Below are positions 31,601 through 43,600 of a stretch of DNA of 64,000 nucleotides, piece after piece. Made by a program: the position numbers and the translations under genes. Below the pieces are notes generated by a model. It was given only the letters and a program-made list of their open reading frames with translations. It was not told the DNA's origin and did not search any database. The stretch is from Mixophyes australis (Eukaryota > Chordata > Amphibia > Anura > Limnodynastidae). Within the stretch, counting starts at the first letter, position 1; every line of letters starts with the position of its first letter. The DNA lies in the NCBI GenBank assembly GCA_036250195.1, contig JAVHZZ010000006.1:76137369-76201368 (forward strand). Reading direction: 5' to 3'.

Positions 31601-34600
31601 ACCATGGGCTCTATACCCAGTTAACTACAGGACCTTATGCCCTGACTATGGGCCTTATGCCCAACTGACACTAGAGCCTTATGCCCTTTACTAACTAGGG
31701 CCTTGTGCCCTGACTATGGGCTCTGAGCCCAGTTGACTAGGGCCTTGTACCCTCACAAGTCCCTAACTATACCTACCTGCGCCAGGGCCTTCTGCCCACT
31801 AACATTAGCCACGGGCCTAGTGCCCGACAGTGCCCCCGGGCCTTGTGCTCAACCTAGCTACACGGAGTATACTTACCTGCTCCGTGCAGGATACTCTGCA
31901 TGCTCCCGACGTCTTCTCCGGGTCTTCCAGACCCTCCAGCCGGCGGGGCCTCTTTTCCCGTTCGGCGCAGGGATTCCAGCGATTCTCTGGGCGGGGGTGC
32001 TCTCAGCCCTTACAAGGGCTTCCCGCCGGCATCTCCGGCGCTGTCCTGAAGTCTTCTGTGCGGGGACGCTCTTAGCCCTTTCTTTCAGTGGCAGGGTAGC
32101 TTCTTGCCCTGACAAGGGCACCCTGCCACTTCCGATGACTTTTTCTTGATCCGGCGCTCTGGACGTCCCACAACGTCCTCTTCTCTCTCCGCCGGCGGAC
32201 TTCTGGCAAGATAGCGCCGCCGGGCGGCTTAAATAACCGCTGGTGTGACGTCATTGGCTCGCTGCGGCGCCAATAATTTAAACAACCGGAGGTGAGCCAG
32301 GATTGGCTCACTCATCTGGCCGACGATTGGCCAGCAGGGGAAGGTGGGCCCTGATTGGCTCACCCGCCCCCCTGCTACCCGGACCTGCGGGAAAGAAAGA
32401 AGAAGTGAGATACTCACTGGCGCTGGAATGCAGGAACGGTGAGTCAACTTTTCCTTCTTTCTTTACCCTCTTCACGGGCACAGCAGCGGGATTCGGATCC
32501 ATCTTCGCCCTCTTCACGGGCACAGCGGGGCACATCTTCACATGACAACTGTACTCATTTGGCTTGATTCATTAAGGAGAGCAAAGCAAAATAAAAAATA
32601 CCAGCTCCTGCCTACTGCAGTGGAACTCGGGATGCATATGCCTAACCATGTCCCCCACTCTTGGTTCCTTGGAGTGTGTCATAATTGCTTCCATTATACT
32701 GCATTGTGGGGTCTGTGGCTAAGAAACCCAAACTGCATACAAATCACCACCATGGATGCCCCAGCATGAGGCTAGGGGGAACGGCATACGGTGGGTTTTT
32801 ATTTTTACATTCTGGCCTCAATCTCATCAGGTGGGTGGGTAACATCCCATTCAGTGGACTGTATACCAGTTCCATTGCTCCCATAGAAAATTATTTGATT
32901 AATATTAGGACACCTTACACTAATGTTCAGGTTATTTTGTTTACAGTACATTCACAATAAATATACCATGCACAATCACAGAGGGAACTCAATATGATTG
33001 CCTTATAAGAGGTTAGAAACTTCTACTTGGTTTACTCAATCACCGCATTTAAATAGCAACAAACATACAATTGGATAAAACAAATAATTACAGGACAGAT
33101 AATGGTAATGGAGGAGGAATAAGGCATACTTGCCAAGTCCGGCATTTTGCGAGAGTCTCCCGGGCTCCCGGGCGAGTGTGGCAATCTCCCGCATCTGGAT
33201 AATTCTGCCCACTTCCTAGTGAAGTGGGCAGAATTAAGTCCCAAACGCCGCAATTCCCGGTGAATCGCTGCGTTTGGCCCCGCCCCCGCTGCCAAATGAC
33301 GCGTTTTACGTCATGGAGGCGGGTCCAAAATGACGCCATTTTGGAGCCCCGCCCCCCCGTTACGCCCACCTCCTCCGCAGGCTCCCGGATTTGACCAACA
33401 GAAAGTTGGTAAGTATGGAATAAGGTAGAGAAAGTATTTCTGTGTCACATGACTGCAATGGTAAACAGGGCTGCACCTTCCTGTTCAAACACTGAAAATC
33501 CTAATCTTACAACAGAATGTATAACAGAAGACTCTGTACTGAAATACATTTAATGCTGTCCCCAATCAAACTTTCTTTTCCTCTGCCTAGAGACCAAAAG
33601 GATACACAGTGATATTAGGATCATCATTTACCAAATATCCCTTATTCCATAACTTTTCTGGTGCTAAAGTCTACGTTAATTGCAATTAAATTTGCTTCTA
33701 CTTTCCCCTTTAACTTCAATGGTTTAAGGGCCTAAGAATTTGGGTTTGTATTAAATGTGCTGATCAGCACTAATGGATCATGCACGTGCCTCTTTAACAC
33801 TTTCAAATAATGTAACTTATGGGTACTATATAAGGAATATATTTTAAAAATATATATTTATTATGCTGTGTATTGTTAGGCTGCTGGTAAATGAGAGACT
33901 AATTATCAAGACTCGAGGCATCACAAGCCTATAATAAAATGGTCTTGGGTATATGCGTACCCCTTCTATGGTATAACACATTTTCACATTTAAAAAGAGG
34001 AGTAGTTACATTTGTGTTTGTTTTAAAGCCTAAATCTAGCCTCTGCGAAGTTGAAGAGCTGCAGAACAGGCTGCATTGGGGTGCAATTTCTTAAGCTACC
34101 TCATCTCTGCAGTTTGGCAGGCCCCAGATGTGTCTAACATGAAGTTGTGCCAGCATGTGCATGCTGACACTTGTAGTGCCATTTGAGAGCACTATAAATG
34201 GTGCCTCCATCATAAATAATTATTGCTCCCATTAGCAAATCAAATATTATTGCACCATTAATATAAACTCATATTGCCCCATAATATAATACAATAATAT
34301 TGCCTCCTTAATATAATGAAAAATAAAATTTGCCCCATAAGTAAATTAGAAATTAAATTTGTCCCCATAATCAATCATGATTGCCCCCATAATTCATAAA
34401 TCAATGGTGCCTCCTCTTATGTTCTGAACGACAAGCATGTTATCAGAAGCAGGTATAAAAAAGCTGCCTATTTTTCTGGTGGTTTTCTGGCAGTTTCGAA
34501 TTAACTGCTGGCGGTTTAGTTGTTACATTCAAGCCTCAAACCGCCCTTTGGTACATGCGGTGAGTTGGAGCACTAAACCGCCGGATATTTCAAACACGAT

Positions 34601-37600
34601 TTTTAGCAAATGTAACACTAAGGGGTATATTTACTAAACTGCGGGTTTGAAAAAGTGGAGATGTTGCCTATAGCAACCAATCAGATTCTAGCTGTCATTT
34701 TGTAGAATGTGCTAAATAAATGATAACTAGAATCTGATTGGTTGCTATAGGCAACATCTCCACTTTTTCAAACCCGCAGTTTAGTAAATATACCCCTAAT
34801 TGTCTATTAAAAGGTCAAATATTTCTTGCTTCTATCTATACTTAAGTTAAGTGTATCTGCTGTTAAGTGCACATATTGTTTAATTTTTATTTGCAGAATG
34901 AACCTTTGTCCAAAGGACTCAGAATTCCAAGACAAGTGACAGGTATGCCATTCCTAATTCTTCTCTTCATGTCTTTTCTCTCTCATCTCGGCAAAACTAC
35001 CTGTACATTTATTATCTTGTGCCTAAATATGTAACTGTCAGCTGCCAACTGTCCTTATTTCCAGAGACAGTACAAGTTTTTAAAGCTATGTCCCTGGATT
35101 TCAAAAATACATTTTCTATCTGTAGAAAATAGCTGGGAGGTCACTGTATGTCAAGAATTAAGTAAAGACCACTAGAGGAATATGCTGTACAATGGCAGGG
35201 GTGGCAGTCTGCCATTTGTGCTGTCATCTTCACACATTTCTTTTTCTCTTACTTAAACCTCCATTCCAAAATTAAAATGTAATTACTTGTGATTTTTTCA
35301 AAGACATATAGGGGCAGATTCAATTGGCTGCGATGTTCCTCCCAACATCGCGGCCGCTCCTTTTTGCTTTTACCTCCTCGAGGTGCGAACAAAATGAGTG
35401 AGATTTCTCACAGCCGTTCCGGAGACACTTCATGCAGATTTTTGCTCAGTTGTATCTGCCCCATAGTACGTGCAAAAGGGCCGAGGCATAGCACAATTTT
35501 ACCATAGGCCTCAATTTGTGTAAGTCCACCTAGACTTCAGCCAAAATGCGCAGGACTGCGGAGCAAGATAGCGGTGGTTGAAGAGAAGAGTTGATAAGGA
35601 GTTGGGAAAAATTAGGTTTCCTTGCTAAGTATGAAGCAGGGGGACATTTACACTATGCAAAAGGACTCGATTTGTGCACAAGCTCTGAGTTGGTGGAGGT
35701 TAGATCTCGCCTTATACTTTAATGAGAAGTATCTAACACCTTACATTATCCCGTGCACTTTGTTCAATAAAAAACTAAGCATCAAACCTACATGTATAAA
35801 AGGCAGTCACAAAACAGAATCTCCAGGATCAGGGCAGCACGGTGGCTCAGTGGTTAGCACTTCTACCTTACAGCACTGGGGTCATGAGATCAATTCCCGA
35901 CCATGGCCTTATCTGTGAGGAGTTTGTATGTTCTCCCCATGTTTGCGTGGGTTTCCCCCGGGTGCTCTAGTTTTCTCCCACATTCTGGTAGGTTAATTGG
36001 CTGCTAACAAATTGACCCTAGACTGTGTGTTTGTCTGTCTGTGTGTGTGTGTGTGTTAGGGAATGTAGACTGTAAGCCCCAATTGGGCAGGGACTGATGT
36101 GAGTGAGTTCTCTGTACAGCGCTGTATAATTAGTGGCGCTATATAAATAAATGGTAATAATAATAATAGCACCTAAGTACTATAATGTTTAGTGGATCTA
36201 ACATAGACTGTATACTATCAACACATATTATGCTTATCTTCTTTTTTTTTCCAGTTCTAGAGAAAGGAGACGAACTGGTTGTGAGGAAAGTAAATGTGGC
36301 TCCATATGATGAGAAGTTTTCAGAAATTGCTGAGCTCTACAATAAACAGATGGAATATCATGTGACTATGAAAAATTCTCTATCTCAACTGTATAATGGC
36401 AATACTTCCAACCTTGCCGGTTGCATAGAAACACTGAAGGCAAAGCATAGTAAGTGGAAAATATTGTATGTATGCATTGTGTATATGTAAAACATAGAAG
36501 CTATTTTGCACCTTATAACACTTTTGATATGCAGGTCCTGGCTTTGAGAGTACATGGCGGTTCGAGAATACATAATTAGTGGCAGTACGATTGTAGACCG
36601 TAGTGATTGGGAAAGGTGACCTCTTAGGAACTAGACTATTAATGCATAGGGGAAATCCAAACAATATATTAGTAGCACCACCAACCTACACTACATTTAT
36701 AGCCCCAACATTTAATAAAGACCTTTCCCACACAGCATTCTCCTAATAATATTAATCGCCCCCCCCCCTCTCCACATAAAATGAATACCCACCAAAACAC
36801 TTAATTGCTCTTCAATGTTGTGGGAGACAGAACCGTATGTGGAGAGAGAAGTAGACGGACAGGAGAGGAGGGTAGGAGAGATATATTTGTAATACATGAC
36901 TCAGCATATTAATGGCTGTTCCCATAAGAGGGGCCAACTACCAGGAAACACAGCAATGCGGTGAACAACCCCCTTCAAGCCAGGTCTGGCTTAAATACAC
37001 CCAGGCCATTAAGAACAGGCCACCGGGCTCTAAGCATAGGCTTAGGTTATCTAGCAGGTGGTCCAACAACAATGGAGATGATTGCATCTGCAATTGACTT
37101 CTAAATGTATTGCTTGGCCTTGGAGGAGGTAACTTCACCTTGTTTATGAGGATGGAATCATACAATCACAGGGAATTTCTGATGGGGACATTGTTCTCCT
37201 TGACAGTGAACCTTGGTGTTCTGCTGCCAGAGCTGAGATCCTCTTTCTCTTGTGTCTCTTCATTTTCTTCCAACACTACACTCGATGATCTTCTTTGGGG
37301 GCTTCCTTCTTTGAGAGCTGGCTTCCTCTATTCGTCCAGTTCCTCTACTGTTATGACCCATGATATTTTAATTTTCTGTATGCTCCCCTTCTGTATGCAC
37401 TATTAAAACACTTTTCAAATGGTAATAAAAAATCAAATCAATTACCCACAACCCATATAATCTATACAATAAGCTCTAAAAAATGAACCTCTGCGCTATA
37501 TAACTTTTGTAGCACCAGCGTCTGAGATGGGTAACTGACCGGGTCCTGGCTGTCACACAACTACATCTCCCTGCAAGCCTGGGGTTAAGATCTGACATTC

Positions 37601-40600
37601 AGAGTCATGCAGAGTTGGTGCAGAGTGGGATAGTGAGCAAGGGATGCTTAGAAGGAGAGCGGAGCTTGCAGCAAGAGAGAGGAACAAGTGTGAGCCAGGC
37701 AGAGAGACGAGCAGGAGAAAAAGTCAGTGCAGAGAAACTGAGCTGGAGACTGAATCATCAGGCAGAGAGAGCAGAAGGGTGGAAGGAGAGGTGAAGATAG
37801 GGAGAAAGAGACTAATTGGAAGGAGTGGATGCAGCTGCCAAACTCCATACCTGAGAGGGGCCATAAAATCATTTAAAGCATATCCAGTCCAGTGGAAACC
37901 TTACAACTGTGAATTGTGACACACGTTAACGTAGAGGAGACAGTGAGTTGCAGCATCAGAATAAAAAAAAAAAAAAAAGGGAACCGCCTGTTTTTAATAC
38001 ATTTGTTTCTGCATCTGCATCTTATGTGACAGAATAGGACTGTTGTTCATAGAATCTTCAGAATAGGTCTATTGTTCTATCAGGAAAAGATAACCAAAAG
38101 TGGTATTACCAGAAACCCTGTGTGCTTTGTCAAGTTAAGTGACCCAGAAAGACTGTGCTATTGGTTTGCTCATCTCTGTCGTATTTGTGTCAGAACTGGG
38201 AACAAGTAGGGAGGATCAACATATTTGTCCCTCTCTGATATTAAAGACGTGAACTTCTATGTTTGCTTTTTCAAATTCTATTGCATTATCTTTATTATTC
38301 TATTGGATGCCTGGTTGGATCTGATAATAGTGTATTATCATAAGAAGTGTTTATGTCATTATAGTTTTGTTTATGCTCTCAGCTATCTTCTATCTATATG
38401 GGCCAGAGCTACCTTTTAGGTTGAGTACTATCACACACCAGGCTCTCAGGTTCTATCATTTACCTCTTCACTGCCTTTCCAAGTTGTGTCTGCAGTCCTC
38501 AGTCACTGCTGGTTTCAGACCCCTCTGTAAGATGCTGTCCAGTCTGTCTCCACTCCAGAGATCCCTCCAGAATCAGAGTATGGGCGTGGCCATCTTGGCT
38601 TCGGTCACATGATTCCTCTCAGCCAATCAGGTGATAACAGCTTCCATTTCAGATTCCCTCAAAAACCAGTCCATGGGAGCTGCCATCTTGGATATAGTCA
38701 CCTGATCCATCTCAGCAACTCAGAGTGCTGCTTCTGCCCAGTTCACTGCAGTCTCTAATCAGGAATCAACAACAACTATAAAAGGACTTCCTGGAGCCAT
38801 TACCTGTTGCCAGTGCAACGTTGTATTTTAGACATCAACCTGGTGCCCAGCAGTTTGCAGTCTTGCTATTAATCCAGCTCTGACAGTAGAGTCTGCATTC
38901 TGGCTTCAGTCCGATTCCAGCACTCTGATTCACTTCCAGCAATTTGGTTAAAGTATTCCGGTTACAGCAATCCTCTTTCAGCATTCTGGTTCCAGCATTC
39001 CAGTTACAGCATTCCGTTTACAGTCTGGTCCAGCATTCCGGTTCCAGTCCATTCCAGCAATCCAGTTCCTGTTTGCTCTCCTCTGCTAGTGTAATCACCA
39101 TCTGCACCAGTCCTTTCACTACATGCAGAGGAACATTATCAGGCCACCCAGCTTTGCCCACGTAGTCACCAGTCCAGCTCCAGAGACACAACCCAATCCG
39201 GGTACAGACAGATCCTCAGGCGTGACAAGTGCACACTATAGAATTTTCTTACCAATGTGTTATCTACAATGATTGTAGCTACGACTTTTAAGTGATATTT
39301 ACAGTGCATCTGCTAAAGGTGTTTCCCCTCTCTGGACATAGATGTAGAGACTGATTTCAGAGGGTATGTTTACTAAAATGCAGGTTTGAAAAATTGGAGA
39401 TGTTACCTGTAGCAACCAATCAAATTCTAACTGTCATTTCACTAGAATCTGATTGGTTGCTATAGGCAACATCTCCACTTTTTCAAACCGGCAGTTTAGT
39501 AAATCTAGCCCCAAGCCTGTTCTTAATATGTGCCGGGGGGACCAGTGCATAAAACCACAAAAGAAACTCATAGAGGCACTGCAATCATCATCATTGCCTT
39601 TTTATAAGGCACCAAAGATTTTGTAGCGCTGGACAGACAGCATTATAAGGCATACATATTAAAACACATCCATAAAACTGAGAAAGTATAAAATCATACA
39701 AGTTCAACTTAGGCATAAAATAGGACATATCTTAAGACAGGGAGACAAAGAAGGTGGGACATAAGTCAGTAGGAAGAGAGCCCTGCTCGTGAGAGCTTAC
39801 AATCTAGATCCTAAAAAAGGAAAATAGGATGAGTAACACAAAGGGTTTTTTCTTTACTAATAATCCTTAACGATCAAATTTATAAAAGCATAAGATCCCT
39901 CAGCAATACAAGAAGATTATACACATAATAGTATACATAGATGAATGAATAAATTGGATTGATTAAAATGACGACAAAAAAAATTACCTTAATATTCTTT
40001 ATGACACATATTAGGAATCATAACCAATATATGTATAGGTTAGGAGACCTCATGTAGAAACTAAAAGTCCCAAATGTCATTGAGGATCAAAGAGTAGTGT
40101 AGGTAAATGACGGTACAATCTCGGCAGGAACCTACACTTCTTCATTTGTTCCTTAAATAATTAGCAGTAACAGTAGTAGCAATAACATGAGTTGTCCTTT
40201 TATTTCATGGTATGTTTTTCGATCCAATGGGCAAAATGGCAGTATTGTAACTTTTCTGTAAGAGTTTCATACTTTTCCTGGTCTCAGACCAGTTTACAGA
40301 TTTTATTTTTTGGTTGTGTGTGCAAATCAAAACCTCCTCACTGGCCATAAATCTGTCCAGCCAGACACAGAAAGAGGCAAACATTCGGCCAAAATACATA
40401 CGAATCTTAAACAAACCCGCATTAAAGAAAATAAACCAGCAGCTAGCTGAGTTCCAGGCGGATCATGAGGCAATTCCATTAGGTTAGGATCTAATACAAG
40501 GAGGAAAACGTTCTAACCGGCCGGCTAATTAATTATACAGAGTGATGGGAAAGACAGAGGCTTTAAACAAGATAACATATTGGATAGCAATTTTTTCCAA

Positions 40601-43600
40601 TATCTGCTACTATATACAGACATAAAGTTACAGGTGTCCTTTCAATGCTTTCTTCTAAGTTGACAATTCCCAGATGAAGTGCAAATTATATTCAACTAAA
40701 AATTATAAAACAGATCATAATCCTCATTTGTCATTATACAGGAGGACAGCTGAAACTACAATTCTTTATAAAGGAACTGCAGACAACAAATCTGCAGTAT
40801 ATAGTATGTAACAGTTTCAGGAGCTTATCAGTTTTTCAGATATTTTAGATAAATGTACGATCATGGGGTTTGTCATTGCTGATTAGACTTTCTGTTAGCA
40901 TTGTTGCCAACATTTTCAAACAGTTTCCTGGGTCACTTGGCTGCACAGTCAGTGGGTGCACCAAAGATTGTTACGTCCTGTGCTGTCTTGGTGGACCATG
41001 GAGCACTACAACCCACATTGACATGTTTACTGATTAAAATTGTAACTATTTTTTAAAAATGTTCATTATCAATACATATTAACTTCTAAAGCCAAGATAA
41101 TAAGAAATACAGGGTGAGAAATGCAACTAACATGCACAAAAAGAGGAATTATATTGCTCAATTGGGCAATATTGAAAAATAGGGACTTTTCCAGGTACAT
41201 TGTATCTGGGAATTGATAACAGTTTGCAATTATGTAAGGACACTGTGGGAAACCTTTCAGTTATGAACCTGGAAAAAGGTAGATACTCAGTACAAGTTGG
41301 ATTGCTCCAACTTTTGCGACATCATGCTCCTATTTTTGTGCTGTAGCGCCTGCTCTGTGTGTCAAGATGGCAGTGTTTTTTGGGGGTATAAAAGGTTGCG
41401 CCCTCTGGCTGCAATAATGTGCCTTGTACTGCACCCAAAATAAGATTTTGTGTTGTGGTTCAAAGAATGTATAGGAGCCTGAAGAGGTGAAGATTCAATA
41501 ACGCGGAGGGTCCCAGATTTAGCTGGCGGCTGCACAGCCTTCTTACCCAAGCTAAAGACTGATCTTCATAGGTACTTAAGATTGTGTGCCTGATTCATTA
41601 AGCAATGTAAGTGCTGGTGCATGCTATATTTTGGACTAAATTGTTCTGCCCATGCCCAGAAACAGACTATACACCAGAAAACACAAGTGTATGCAATTCA
41701 TCTACAGGCACAAGGGACACTTACAATATGATGGGCGGAATGCGGAGGGTAAGGGGAGTATGAACGCAGTCAATGTACAGTAAAGGAGTGCCAAGCTCCA
41801 ATGCACGCAGCAGCATCTGATTAAAGTTTTGTGCATATCTAAGGTACTTGTTTTTCTGTCGTATCACTTGCACCAGCTACAAGTCAGGTGTAAGTGCTGA
41901 GTGATAATGATGACTGTCTCGTATGCATGCTAGAACATGTGTTTGCACTTAAGAGCAACTGTAAAAATTTTATGTACAGTAGACATTAGTAACATCATAA
42001 TAAATGTATTTCATGGGGACTATATTAATAACTGGGGACAATAAATGAATACTTTTTTTCTGTGCTTTCTGACTTTATATTACACATATGTATTGTACAT
42101 ATCCTGCAGTGCACTGTGTCTTTCTCAATACAGCAAGTGCTGTCAGGGGAGGGCTGGCAGACTGTAGCCCGGGGGGGCAAGCACACAGCACTGGCCCATA
42201 AGTAGCGGCCCATCCTTAAAGGGTGGGTTTTGGTACAATATATATTTATCTATATAAAAGAGGCTATTTTATAGTTGCTTAATCCACACATCAATTATTT
42301 TAAAACATTACAATTACAAATATCACACTTTATAAAGCCTGTTCAAATATTATCTCGCTCTTATGTAACACCTTATAATTTAGGCTGTTTAATTCATAAG
42401 GTGTTTCTAATTTTCCCATCATGCATAGTCCAGTCTCCGCTTAAATCCCTGCAAATTGCAGGGCAATGTATATGCACAGAGGCATATACCTTTCTATGTA
42501 CACAGCAGTCAAATAGGCTTATGTGAACAAAAAATGTGCTCTGAGGGCCTGATTTTGAGTTAGGAGCAAAGTAAAGAAAAGGAGTAACTTTGCACCTGGG
42601 CAAAACCATGCTGCATTGGAGGGGAGGTAAATTTAAAATGTGGAGACAGATTTATATTTTTAACAGGGCATGTCATAGATCAACTTTAATTTCAGTTTAA
42701 AAATAAAGCTATTAAGTTTTTGTGTGCTACATGAAAACAAAAGCCAGTATTATCCTTGCGTGCAAAAAAATAAGTAAATTTGAACCCCCTTGCATTGTAA
42801 CATGGTTTGTCCCGGTGCATAGTTGCTCCTTTTCTTTGCTTTCCTCCTAACTCAAAATCAGGCCCAGAATCTGTATATTTCCAGTTTGTAAATTACTGTT
42901 AATGTCTTTAGTAGTCTGTACTGGATGCAGGAAGACAACCAATACCTTTAGTCATACTTGTTTACTCAAGTATGACTAAAGAACTATGTCAAATTCAATT
43001 GAATTTTGGGTAGTTCTCCCAGGAGAGCAGATCATCCTTGTGGTTAATCACTTAATTTTGGTCCCATGACACACTTGCCATTTGATATCCCCTCTCGTAT
43101 CAGTACTTTCTCAGTGATGACTGGGATAATGCATACTTGCCAACTCTCCCAGAATGTCCAGGAAACTCCCGCATTTTGCGTGAGTCTCCCGGTATCCCGA
43201 GAGAGTGTGGCAATCTTCCTGATCTGCCCAGAAGTGGGCAGAATACGGTTCAAACGCCGCAATTTGGCCCCGCCCCCACTGTAAAATGACGCAATTTGCG
43301 TCATTACGTAACGGGGCTGGGCTAAAATGATGCGATTTTCGGGGCCCCGCCCCCTACATGCCTACCTCCTACTAGCAGCTCCCGAAAAAAAAAATGAAAT
43401 GTTGGCAAGTATGGGATAATGGCGGACCTACAAAGACCATCAAGCTTATATATACAATAAAATTAGTAAACATACAGTTATATAATTGTCTTCCCCTGCA
43501 CATTATAGCCCTAGAGATTTTCATAGGTCTGTTTAGTAATCCTAACTTGGTGAATATCCAAATGGTGAGATTTTCTAGGAACCCTCTGTCTGATAATGGA

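Larger units (their letters stand above)
29471..32547 (-). mobile_element. Candidate large GC-rich LTR or repeat, interrupted by a Penelope-like insert
   Basis: The block is much more GC-rich than its surroundings and lies in intron 1. On the minus strand it starts TGTCATGTGAAG and ends GAGCACCTAACA, LTR-like TG...CA ends, but no matching target duplication was found. It contains a GGGCC...GCCC minisatellite (31520-31860), clustered ATTGGCTC boxes and TTAAATAA-type boxes (32230-32360), and a duplicated CTCTTCACGGGCACAGC (about 32468 and 32510). No retroviral coding region is present. The ~2.4 kb length without the insert would be long for an LTR, so the class is uncertain. Confidence 0.4.

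Noticed and set aside
31733..32149. 138-codon frame in the GC-rich repeat
   Set aside because: Runs through the mini-palindrome array and GC-rich repeat; no domain, no splice context.
35840..35900. tRNA-like A and B boxes
   Set aside because: They belong to the head of a SINE; no cloverleaf can be drawn, so it is not a tRNA gene.
37644..37919. 91-codon Arg/Glu-rich frame
   Set aside because: Purine-rich low-complexity sequence in intron 3; no splice sites in phase with neighbours.
42960..42975. ACTTGTTTACTCAAGT palindrome next to CTTTAGTCATACTTG / CAAGTATGACTAAAG
   Set aside because: A short inverted repeat (42950-42981) that could be a tiny MITE or hairpin, but no copies or duplication seen, so not called.
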